From: an uncultured Ruminococcus sp. | GTDB lineage: Bacteria; Bacillota; Clostridia; Oscillospirales; CAG-272 | NCBI GenBank assembly: GCA_902766115.1 | Contig: CACXCL010000237.1 | Location: 1-8,526 of the forward strand | DNA: 8,526 nucleotides | Direction: 5' to 3' | Shown here: positions 1-5,257 of the stretch, piece after piece | Layout: each line of letters starts with the position of its first letter | Numbering within the stretch: position 1 is the stretch's first letter | Made by a program: the position numbers and the translations under genes | The notes under the pieces: model-generated | What the model was told of the DNA's origin: nothing | Databases searched by the model: none | Seen by the model: the letters and a program-made list of their open reading frames with translations, nothing else

Positions 1-90
1 CGGCTCCGCCGGACGTTATGATATGATCGCCCGATATTATCACTGTTGCCGAAGGCAACTCATAACTTGCCGCAGGCGATCATAACTGCG
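1..90. repeat. Hairpin-rich short repeat cluster at 3' end of hydE
   Basis: The stretch is built from small inverted repeats separated by a recurring TCATAAC/GTTATGA word. Visible units are CGGC-TCC-GCCG (1-11), a perfect 6-bp stem GTTGCC-GAA-GGCAAC (45-59), and a weaker TTGCC-GCA-GGCGA (67-79). TCATAACT occurs twice as a direct repeat (60-67 and 80-87), and its complement GTTATGAT lies at 15-22. An outer 9-bp inverted repeat, ATGATCGCC (23-31) with GGCGATCAT (75-83), encloses the central hairpin. The hydE stop codon (80-82) lies inside the right arm, so the repeat supplies the end of that gene and would be transcribed as the mRNA 3' end. From memory it resembles the modular hairpin repeats scattered through gut Clostridia genomes; this is unverified. 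The left boundary may lie outside the window. Confidence 0.6.
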
Positions 91-1126
91 TCGCGCGTCG
101 CACATCCCCGCGGTCGGTCACGATCCTGTATCCGACGGACTCCACTCTCGTCCTGAGGCAGGCGACGCACTGGGCGGACTCCTCGCCGGTGCAGATCTTG
201 TTGTCGTATAATTCGTAGAGCTTCCTGACTCTCACGGGCGACAGATTCGGCATCACCACGTTGGCTCCCGCCGCAAGCCCCTTCTCTCTTCCCCGGGGAT
301 CCACTGTCCCGAGCGCCGTGGTGGCGGGGATCAACGCCCGCGGGAACATGAGCCGCAAGACGGAGATCAGTTTCAGCGTCATGGCTGCCGTCCCGTTCGC
401 AAAACCGGCGAAGGGCGTGTCCGCGTGGCTGATGAAGGGTCCGATTCCGATCATGTCGGGGTCAAGTTCCTGAAGAAACCGAAGATCCGCGACGATATTT
501 TCCGGGGTCTGGTACGGCGAGCCCACCATAAAGCCGGAGCCCACCTGATATCCGAGAGATTTGAGGTCGAACAGACACTTTTTTCTGTTATCGGGGCTGA
601 GGGACGCGGGATGGAGTTTCCCGTAATGGGCGGGATCCGCCGTCTCGTGGCGGAGCAGGTACCTGTCCGCTCCCGCATCGCGCAGTCTCCTGTAGCTGTC
701 ACGGGATCTCTCCCCCACGGAGAGAGTCACGGCGCAGTCGGGAAACTCTTCTTTGATCCCCGCCACGACGGCGCACAACAGCTCGTCGGTGAAATACGGA
801 TCTTCTCCGCCCTGAAGCACGAAAGTGCGAAAGCCGAGCCCGTGACCCTCACGGCAGCAGGCGAGAATCTCGTCCCCGGTAAGCCGATATCTGACGGCGC
901 GTCCGTTTGAGCGGCGGATGCCGCAGTAAAAACAGTCGTTTTTGCAAAAGTTCGTGAACTCGATGAGCCCCCGGATAAACACCTCGTCCCCGTAGACCTC
1001 GCGCCTTTTCCCGTCTGCGGCGAGACGAAGATCGCCGTCGTATGAGCCGTTTTCGATGATCTCACGAAGCTCTCCGTCGGAGAGATCTCCCGTAAGCGAC
1101 AGTTTTTCGATCAGATCGCGTGCCAC
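80..1126 (-). CDS. hydE: [FeFe] hydrogenase H-cluster maturation radical SAM protein HydE
   Basis: HydE is a cytoplasmic radical S-adenosylmethionine enzyme. It works with HydG and HydF to build the diiron subcluster of [FeFe] hydrogenase, acting on the HydG-made Fe-CO-CN-cysteine unit. The 348-aa product has the radical SAM motif CKNDCFYC (C61, C65, C68), which binds the [4Fe-4S] cluster. It also has the HydE-typical strings LQGGEDPY, DRYLLRHETA, GIGPFI and IPATTALGT. A C-terminal CX7CX2C (C312, C320, C323) matches the accessory cluster site of Thermotoga HydE. The length is normal for the family. The GTG at 1126 is chosen because AGGAGG (1134-1139) lies 7 nt upstream, and because the longer ATG-started frame at 1186 would begin inside the -35 box. 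The gene is monocistronic here and divergent from the plus-strand operon; hydF and hydG are not in the window. The last residues and stop come from the hairpin repeat at 1-90. Confidence 0.95.
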   Translation of the reverse strand: MARDLIEKLSLTGDLSDGELREIIENGSYDGDLRLAADGKRREVYGDEVFIRGLIEFTNFCKNDCFYCGIRRSNGRAVRYRLTGDEILACCREGHGLGFRTFVLQGGEDPYFTDELLCAVVAGIKEEFPDCAVTLSVGERSRDSYRRLRDAGADRYLLRHETADPAHYGKLHPASLSPDNRKKCLFDLKSLGYQVGSGFMVGSPYQTPENIVADLRFLQELDPDMIGIGPFISHADTPFAGFANGTAAMTLKLISVLRLMFPRALIPATTALGTVDPRGREKGLAAGANVVMPNLSPVRVRKLYELYDNKICTGEESAQCVACLRTRVESVGYRIVTDRGDVRRATQL

Positions 1127-1133
1127 CGTCCCG

Positions 1134-1139
1134 CCTCCT
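1134..1139 (-). promoter_or_regulatory. Ribosome binding site deciding the GTG start of hydE
   Basis: AGGAGG on the minus strand, 7 nt before GTG at 1126. This is an ideal Shine-Dalgarno sequence and spacing. The upstream in-frame ATGs (1186 and 1153) lie at or before the predicted transcription start and have no such site. Confidence 0.88.
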
Positions 1140-1157
1140 TTGCTCCATTTCATGATT

Positions 1158-1186
1158 ATTATAATTGAGTCGGGCGGCGGTGTCAA
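1158..1186 (-). promoter_or_regulatory. Consensus sigma-A promoter of hydE
   Basis: On the minus strand TTGACA (1186-1181) is followed by exactly 17 nt and TATAAT (1163-1158), a full match to the housekeeping promoter consensus. Transcription would start near 1151, giving a leader of about 25 nt before the GTG start at 1126. A promoter this strong suggests high constitutive expression unless a repressor acts on it; I saw no clear operator. Confidence 0.88.
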
Positions 1187-1284
1187 TAATCCTCTGCACG
1201 GAATACGAAAAAAACGGCGTCCGGACCGGCTCCTTCTGCGGAAAGAAAAGAAAGAAAAATATGCCGCGGAAACTAATCCGCATA

Positions 1285-1325
1285 TTGAAATGGTTTTAAA
1301 GATTTGGTATAATGTTGGTATAATG
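1285..1325 (+). promoter_or_regulatory. Promoter of the 1387-4943 operon with duplicated -10 element
   Basis: TTGAAA (1285-1290), 17 nt, then TATAAT (1308-1313), preceded by TG at 1305-1306 (extended -10). The 11-mer TTGGTATAATG is repeated exactly in tandem at 1304-1314 and 1315-1325, so a second TGG-TATAAT (1319-1324) sits one helical turn downstream. The second copy has only a weak -35 (TTAAAG, 1296-1301) at 17 nt. Either copy could start transcription of the membrane-protein gene at 1387. A small inverted repeat GCGGA/TCCGC (1266-1270 and 1277-1281) ends 3 nt before the -35 box. Confidence 0.8.
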
Positions 1326-1386
1326 AATGACGGGAGAAAGTCGGCATTGTCGAAACCGCCGGGTCTGTCGGAAAGGAGTCATCATT

Positions 1387-2277
1387 ATGGCCGAAAACGA
1401 AGAAAAGCGCGACCGGGAGACCCCCGATGAAGAAGAAATACAGTCCAACGCGGCGCGCCGGCTCAAAATAAGCGGAGACGCGGCTGAGGATCCCATCCAC
1501 GAGGGTAAAGCCGAAAAAGGGAGCTTTTGGGGCAACTTCTGGTACCACTACCGCGGACGGGTGCTGGTGATATGCGCGTTCGTGCTGATCTTCGGGATCG
1601 GGTTCACGCAGTTTTTCCTGAAAAAGAGGCCCGACATTTACATCATGTACGCGGGACCCGTGGCGTTCGACAACGTGAAAACGGAAAAGGCGGAACAGAT
1701 CTTCGGCGAACTGGTGGGAGACGACTACAACAACAACGGCAAGAAAGAAGTCCGCTTCGCGACGGTTTTCTACGTGTCGGACGACAACGTGGAGCGTGAC
1801 ATCGACAGGCAGATCGCAGAAGCGGAGGAAAAAGGCGAAGAGGTCCATGAGAGGGACTTTTACTATCATACCTACCTTGCCGAATACAAGAATTCCCAGG
1901 AAAACCACAGGCAGTACGAGAATTTCTCAAACGAGATCTTCGCCGGGGACTCGGTGGTGGTCCTGCTCGATCCGGCTCTGTACGAGACGGTCAAGGCAAG
2001 CGGAGGATTCATGAAGCTTTCCGAGGTGTTCGGATATACCCCCGAGGGGGCGATCGACGAATACGGCGTCCGGTTCTCGGAGACCGCGATCGCTCAGTAT
2101 TACGGGGTGTTCTCCTCCCTGCCCGACGACACGGTACTTGCCGTACGTCAGGTCTCGACCATGTCCGCGTTCACGGGAAAGAAAAAAGCGCAGAAGGCTC
2201 ACGACGATCACGTGGAGTTCGCGCGGGCGCTGCTCTCTTTCACCCCGCCCGAGGACACGGAAAGCGGAGATAAGTGA
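1387..2277 (+). CDS. Uncharacterised single-pass membrane protein with acidic N-terminus
   Basis: I do not recognise a named family. The 296-aa product starts with a charged, Glu-rich cytoplasmic-type segment (about residues 1-45). An aromatic stretch FWGNFWYHYRGR (47-58) follows, then one hydrophobic span (V59-L78) flanked by KKRPD. About 215 further residues are likely to face outside, anchored by that span. There is no signal-peptidase or lipobox pattern. An EF-hand-like loop DYNNNGKKE (113-121; D113, N115, N117, G118, E121) may bind calcium. From memory, clostridial hypothetical proteins with an FWYHY-TM-xxMYAGP layout exist, and the C-terminal part is faintly like a solute-binding fold; both remain weak inferences. 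The ATG at 1387 is preceded by GGAAAGGAG (1371-1379), 7 nt away; the upstream ATG at 1327 lies between the promoter and this site and is not used. It is the first gene of the operon, 50 bp before the dCMP deaminase. Confidence 0.85.
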   Translation: MAENEEKRDRETPDEEEIQSNAARRLKISGDAAEDPIHEGKAEKGSFWGNFWYHYRGRVLVICAFVLIFGIGFTQFFLKKRPDIYIMYAGPVAFDNVKTEKAEQIFGELVGDDYNNNGKKEVRFATVFYVSDDNVERDIDRQIAEAEEKGEEVHERDFYYHTYLAEYKNSQENHRQYENFSNEIFAGDSVVVLLDPALYETVKASGGFMKLSEVFGYTPEGAIDEYGVRFSETAIAQYYGVFSSLPDDTVLAVRQVSTMSAFTGKKKAQKAHDDHVEFARALLSFTPPEDTESGDK

Positions 2278-2299
2278 TCCATTCAACCCAAACTGTTCA

Positions 2300-2320
2300 G
2301 CCGGTCGTCCGGCGGAGAGG
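2300..2320 (+). promoter_or_regulatory. Small hairpin abutting the ribosome binding site of the dCMP deaminase gene
   Basis: GCCGG (2300-2304), loop TCGT, CCGGC (2309-2313), followed directly by the Shine-Dalgarno GGAGAGG (2314-2320), which lies 7 nt before the ATG at 2328. The stem does not pair with the ribosome binding site, so it would more likely stabilise or space the mRNA than block translation. There is no T-run, so it is not a terminator. Confidence 0.45.
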
Positions 2321-2327
2321 ATGAAAC

Positions 2328-2816
2328 ATGGGACGCGTTTCAAAGGAAAACTACTATCTCGATATCGCCGAGACCGTTTCCGAACGGTCCACCTGTCTCA
2401 GAAGACGGTTCGGCGCAATCATCGTCAAGAACGATATAATCATCGCCACCGGATACAACGGCGCGCCGAGGGGACGGCAGAACTGCAGCGACATCGGGAA
2501 CTGCATGAGGGAAAAACTCAACCTTCCCCGCGGCGAGAGGTACGAGATGTGCCGCTCCGTCCACGCGGAGGCAAACGCCATTATCGCGGCGGCGCGTGAG
2601 AACATGATCGGCTCCACGCTGTACATGTGCTGCACCGACCCGAAGGACGGGTCCGTCATCGGCGGCACGTGCTCATGCATGATGTGCAAGAGAATGATAA
2701 TCAACGCCGGCATCGAGACCGTGATCGTCCGCGATACGGAGACGGATTTCACGGTTTACCCGGTGGAGGACTGGGTAGAGAACGACGACAGTCTGACCGG
2801 AAAATTCGGTTACTGA
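2328..2816 (+). CDS. dCMP deaminase (ComEB-like zinc deaminase)
   Basis: A cytoplasmic zinc enzyme of the cytidine/deoxycytidylate deaminase superfamily. It converts dCMP to dUMP, the precursor for thymidylate synthesis. The 162-aa product has the catalytic motif HAE (H79, E81) in SVHAEANAI, and the second metal-binding motif as C117-M-M-C120 in CSCMMCKRMIINAGIE. The usual Pro before the first of these Cys is Ser here. The substrate-side motif GYNGAPRG (42-49) fits dCMP deaminase rather than tRNA or guanine deaminase. Additional cysteines (C53, C59, C75, C101, C102, C115) could hold a structural metal; that is inference. The length is typical of bacterial ComEB-type proteins. It is the second gene of the operon, with GGAGAGG at 7 nt before the ATG. 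A role in competence (as suggested by the ComEB name) is not supported by the context. Confidence 0.92.
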   Translation: MGRVSKENYYLDIAETVSERSTCLRRRFGAIIVKNDIIIATGYNGAPRGRQNCSDIGNCMREKLNLPRGERYEMCRSVHAEANAIIAAARENMIGSTLYMCCTDPKDGSVIGGTCSCMMCKRMIINAGIETVIVRDTETDFTVYPVEDWVENDDSLTGKFGY

Positions 2817-2854
2817 CGCTCAGTCAACAATTCTGAAAAGGAGAGCTCGAATCT

Positions 2855-3367
2855 ATGGCGGGTATCACAGGCACGGCTGTTGAGGCGGAAGCGCCGAAGG
2901 CAAAATCCGATTCGCCTCAGCCTTATCTGTTCGTATGCAGCGGCAACACCTGCCGTTCGCCCATGGCGGCGGCGATGTTCAACTATCTTTTCGGCGCGGA
3001 CGGTCGGCGCGCCGTATCCGCGGGACTGGTCGCCAACGGTTCTCCCATATCCTCCGGCGCCCTGCATGCCCTTGAGAAAAGAGGCGTTCCGTCCACCGCG
3101 GACAACGACTATAAAAACCACGTCTCAAGACTTGTCACCCGCGCGGATCTGGCGGGGGCGAGGCTCGTCGTCGCGGTGACGGGATTCCACGCGACGCAGC
3201 TCATCATGAAATTCCCGGAATACGCCACGAAGATCACGGTCATGCCGGAGGACGTTCCCGACCCCTACGGAGGATCCGACGAGGAATACGAAACGTGCCT
3301 CGGTCAGATCGAGGACGCCCTGAAACGGGTTTTCCCGCCGCCGGCGGGAAAACCGGACGTCAGATGA
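2855..3367 (+). CDS. Low-molecular-weight phosphatase, YwlE-like (probable protein arginine phosphatase)
   Basis: A cytoplasmic phosphatase of the low-molecular-weight PTP fold. The P-loop CX5R is C28-SGNTC-R34 in LFVCSGNTCRSPMA, and the general-acid loop is DPYGG with D136. Thr32 in the P-loop, where tyrosine phosphatases usually carry Ile or another larger residue, is the feature linked to phosphoarginine selectivity in Bacillus YwlE; DPYGG also matches YwlE (DPFGG). The likely role is removal of arginine phosphate placed by McsB, but the kinase is not in this window. At 170 aa it is about 20 residues longer than YwlE at the N-terminus, where a low-complexity Ala/Glu-rich lead (1-22) precedes the first strand. 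AAGGAG (2838-2843) precedes the ATG at 2855 by 11 nt, slightly long. Its stop overlaps the rimI start (ATGA), and its last codons form a perfect 12-bp hairpin. A plain tyrosine phosphatase remains possible. Confidence 0.88.
   Translation: MAGITGTAVEAEAPKAKSDSPQPYLFVCSGNTCRSPMAAAMFNYLFGADGRRAVSAGLVANGSPISSGALHALEKRGVPSTADNDYKNHVSRLVTRADLAGARLVVAVTGFHATQLIMKFPEYATKITVMPEDVPDPYGGSDEEYETCLGQIEDALKRVFPPPAGKPDVR
3328..3354 (+). repeat. Perfect 12-bp hairpin at the end of the phosphatase gene, before rimI
   Basis: GGTTTTCCCGCC (3328-3339), loop GCC, GGCGGGAAAACC (3343-3354). The stem is uninterrupted and ends 9 nt before the rimI ATG at 3364. It contains the only purine-rich stretch (GGGAAAA) that could act as the rimI ribosome binding site. 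No T-run follows, so an intrinsic terminator is unlikely. Upstream ribosomes ending at 3367 would melt it, which fits translational coupling. Confidence 0.7.
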
Positions 3368-3849
3368 CCATGACGGAATACAGACCGGCATGCGCCGGGG
3401 ACGGGTTCCCCCTCGACGACGTCATGAGGATCGAGAGGTCCTCGTTCACCGTCCCCTGGACGGAAGACGATTTTCTCACCCTTCTCAGCCGCGACTACGC
3501 CGTGACGATCGTCGCAGAAGAGAATAACGCGGCGGTGGGTTACGGATGCGCTACAGCCGTCGCCGGCGAGGCGGAGATACTGAATCTCGCCGTGGATGAA
3601 AAAGAACGCCGGCGCGGCATCGGACGGGAACTGCTGATACGGCTGATAAAGGCGGTCGCAGACCGCGGCGCGCGCCGGATCTTTCTCGAGGTGCGGGAAT
3701 CTAACGCCGGCGCACGCGCGCTTTACTCCTCCGCCGGCTTTGCCGAGACGGGAGTGCGCCGGAACTATTACAGGCTGCCCGCGGAGGACGCGATAATCAT
3801 GCTCTGCGACGCGCCGGCCGCTGAAAACGGGGACGGTATATCAAAATGA
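3364..3849 (+). CDS. rimI: RimI-type ribosomal protein S18 alanine N-acetyltransferase
   Basis: A GNAT-fold acetyltransferase. RimI acetylates the N-terminal alanine of ribosomal protein S18 using acetyl-CoA. The 161-aa product shows the acetyl-CoA loop RRRGIG (82-87, an R-x-x-G-x-G motif), preceded by the strand EILNLAV (71-77). The Glu/Tyr pair LEVRESN...ALYSSAGF has E109 and Y121, 12 residues apart as in enteric RimI (E103/Y115). The N-terminal IERSSFTVPWTEDDF (23-37) is the usual RimI signature. The start at 3364 forms ATGA with the phosphatase stop; ATG 3370 two codons later is an alternative. No independent Shine-Dalgarno is exposed, so translation probably depends on coupling. It is followed by tsaD, again with a 4-bp overlap, as in many bacteria. 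Confidence 0.93.
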   Translation: MTMTEYRPACAGDGFPLDDVMRIERSSFTVPWTEDDFLTLLSRDYAVTIVAEENNAAVGYGCATAVAGEAEILNLAVDEKERRRGIGRELLIRLIKAVADRGARRIFLEVRESNAGARALYSSAGFAETGVRRNYYRLPAEDAIIMLCDAPAAENGDGISK

Positions 3850-4943
3850 TCATTTTTTCTGTGGAAAGCTCCTGCGACGAGACCTCCTGCGCCGTTCTGT
3901 CGGTGACGGAGAACCGCGGCGCAACCGAATACAGGGTGCTGTCAAACGTGACAGCGTCGCAGATCGAGACGCATCGCCTTTTCGGAGGCGTGGTCCCCGA
4001 GATCGCCAGCCGCGCTCACGCGGACGTTATATCGCAGGTCGCAGACGAGGCGGTGAAAACCGCCGGTATCTCGCTCCGTGACGTCGACGCGGTAGCGGTG
4101 ACAAACTGCCCGGGACTTATCGGCTGTCTGCTTGTAGGGACCTCGTTCGCAAAGGGGCTGGCGTCTTCCCTCGGTGTACCGCTGATCCCGGTGGATCACA
4201 TCGAAGCGCACGCCGCCGCCGCATATCTTGACAACAGGGAGCTGAAACCGCCGTTCGGCGCGCTGGTGGTATCCGGAGGGCACACGTCGCTCTACGACGT
4301 GACGGATCATACGGTAATGAAGGTCGCAGGCGAGACCCGGGACGACGCGGCGGGCGAGGCGTTCGACAAGGTGGGCAGGATCATAGGTCTTAAGTATCCG
4401 GCCGGGCGCGAGATGGACGAGCTGGCGGCGCGCGCCGCAAAGATCGGGATCACGGGAGACGAGTTCGCTCTTCCCTCTCCCGCCATCGGAGACAGTTCCT
4501 TCGATTTTTCCTTCAGCGGGCTGAAAACCGCCGCGCTGAACCACATATCAAACCTGCGTCAGCGGATGCGGCTCGGCAAAGACGATCCCCTCCCGGAGGA
4601 CGTCGTTCTCGGCATGGCGGCTTCGTTTACCCGAGCCGTGTGCCAAGGCATTTGTAAAAAACTATCGTCGTTCCTCGACGAACGAAAATACGACACTCTG
4701 GTCATGGCGGGCGGCGTCGCGGCGAACTCCCATCTGAGGGCTGCGGCGGCGGAGACGTGCGAAAAACGCGGCGTCAGGTTCGTCGTTCCGTCAGTCACTC
4801 TCTGCGGAGACAACGGAGCCATGGTCGCCGCGGCGGGATACCACAGATTTCGCGCCGGGATCATCGCTGATTCCGGAATGAACGCGTATGCGTCCGACGA
4901 AGCGGCAAAACTCGCCACAGGCGACGGAAAACGACGCCGATAA
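3846..4943 (+). CDS. tsaD: tRNA N6-adenosine threonylcarbamoyltransferase TsaD
   Basis: TsaD (older names Gcp, YgjD) is the ASKHA-fold catalytic subunit. With TsaB and TsaE it transfers the threonylcarbamoyl group from threonylcarbamoyl-AMP to A37 of ANN-decoding tRNAs (t6A). The 365-aa protein has the N-terminal SVESSCDETSCAVL (5-18). The metal-binding pair is H118 and H122 in HIEAH, followed by the nucleotide-site strings SGGHTSLY (143-150) and GEAFDKVGR (170-178). Further signatures are FDFSFSGLKTA (219-229), GGVAANSHLR (289-298) and CGDNGAM with D322. Full length is normal and no key residue is missing; YPAGREMDELA replaces the commoner YPGGPxIDxLA. The ATG overlaps the rimI stop (ATGA). 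TsaB, TsaE and TsaC are not in the window and must be encoded elsewhere. It is the last gene of the operon. Confidence 0.97.
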   Translation: MIIFSVESSCDETSCAVLSVTENRGATEYRVLSNVTASQIETHRLFGGVVPEIASRAHADVISQVADEAVKTAGISLRDVDAVAVTNCPGLIGCLLVGTSFAKGLASSLGVPLIPVDHIEAHAAAAYLDNRELKPPFGALVVSGGHTSLYDVTDHTVMKVAGETRDDAAGEAFDKVGRIIGLKYPAGREMDELAARAAKIGITGDEFALPSPAIGDSSFDFSFSGLKTAALNHISNLRQRMRLGKDDPLPEDVVLGMAASFTRAVCQGICKKLSSFLDERKYDTLVMAGGVAANSHLRAAAAETCEKRGVRFVVPSVTLCGDNGAMVAAAGYHRFRAGIIADSGMNAYASDEAAKLATGDGKRRR

Positions 4944-4945
4944 TT

Positions 4946-4999
4946 CCGTTTTACCCGTCTGTATTAAATCATTTTCGTCAAATGATCGGTCTAAAACGG
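4946..4999. repeat. Nested inverted repeat downstream of tsaD
   Basis: The outer arms are CCGTTTTA (4946-4953) and TAAAACGG (4992-4999). An inner hairpin, ATCATTT-TCGTC-AAATGAT (4968-4986), lies between them. Both arm pairs are exact. No T-run follows, so termination is not evident. It begins 3 nt after the tsaD stop and may protect the mRNA 3' end or be a protein site. Confidence 0.5.
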
Positions 5000-5015
5000 T
5001 TCTGCTAATGCCTAT

Positions 5016-5090
5016 TTTTCAACAGAAGTTTTCAACAGGTTGTGGAAAACCGGGCGTTCAAAATGGTCGTTTTTGACCCGTTTTTCAACA
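5016..5090. promoter_or_regulatory. Cluster of four DnaA-box-like 9-mers
   Basis: TTTTCAACA occurs at 5016-5024, 5029-5037 and 5082-5090. TGTGGAAAA (5041-5049) reads TTTTCCACA on the minus strand and fits the relaxed DnaA-box consensus TTWTNCACA exactly; the other three differ from it by one base (A for C). The first three sit within 34 bp. An AT-rich block (5099-5137) follows, and the next two genes encode replication initiation proteins. Possible roles are DnaA control of the dnaD-like promoter or part of a replication origin. Boxes 2 and 3 also form the arms of a hairpin, GTTTTC/GAAAAC (5028-5033, 5045-5050), so a purely structural origin is possible. Confidence 0.4.
5051..5085 (+). terminator. 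Possible intrinsic terminator of the tsaD operon
   Basis: CGGG (5051-5054) pairs with CCCG (5077-5080), and TCAAAA (5058-5063) pairs with TTTTGA (5071-5076). There is a 3-nt bulge on the left side and a 7-nt loop. TTTTT (5081-5085) follows at once. This gives a 10-bp interrupted stem plus a U-tract, about 110 nt after the tsaD stop. The bulge makes it imperfect, and it overlaps the last DnaA-box-like 9-mer. Confidence 0.45.
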
Positions 5091-5111
5091 TTTTTCGCCT
5101 AATTGTATAAC
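5083..5111 (+). promoter_or_regulatory. Weak candidate promoter for the DnaD-like gene
   Basis: TATAAC (5106-5111) is a 5/6 match to the -10 box, with a poor -35 (TTTCAA, 5083-5088) at 17 nt. The -35 overlaps the DnaA-box-like 9-mer at 5082-5090, which would allow repression by DnaA if both are real. It would give a leader of about 165 nt. No better pair was found between 5090 and 5260. Confidence 0.3.
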
Positions 5112-5176
5112 AAATATGTAAAATATTTCCATTTTTCTCGGGTGTCTGTGATATGCAAACCTCTATTTTAAACCCC

Positions 5177-5192
5177 GGGAAAAGATTTTCCC
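5177..5192. repeat. 16-bp palindrome in the leader of the DnaD-like gene
   Basis: GGGAAAAGATTTTCCC: 7-bp exact arms around a GA centre. It could be an operator for a dimeric regulator or a short leader hairpin; a following U-tract is absent. Confidence 0.45.
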
Positions 5193-5220
5193 CGCAGGCA
5201 TCCGCTTAAAACCGGACTGA

Positions 5221-5257
5221 CGTCGGCAGACGGTCCCGGAAGAAGAAAACGCCGACG
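5221..5257 (+). repeat. 7-bp inverted repeat before the DnaD-like start
   Basis: CGTCGGC (5221-5227) and GCCGACG (5251-5257) flank a 23-nt loop that includes a purine-rich run. The stem ends 10 nt before the Shine-Dalgarno AAAAGGA (5268-5274), so it leaves the ribosome binding site open. Confidence 0.4.

Noticed and set aside
261..910. Open frames on the plus strand inside the hydE region
   Set aside because: They lie opposite a full-length, motif-bearing hydE and show no family features or ribosome binding sites.
1127..1186. N-terminal extension of HydE starting at ATG 1186
   Set aside because: That codon is in the -35 box, and the sequence encodes a non-conserved MTPPPDS-type lead; GTG 1126 has the AGGAGG site.
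1327..1386. Upstream start of the membrane protein gene at ATG 1327
   Set aside because: It is immediately downstream of the -10 boxes, with no ribosome binding site; ATG 1387 has GGAAAGGAG at proper spacing.
3942..4544. 200-codon minus-strand frame opposite tsaD
   Set aside because: The shadow of a GC-rich coding strand; tsaD is intact and conserved on the plus strand.
4888..5076. Possible 62-aa plus-strand gene across the tsaD end and intergenic region
   Set aside because: It overlaps the last codons of tsaD in another frame, has no good ribosome binding site, and its sequence is what the inverted repeats and boxes would encode by chance.
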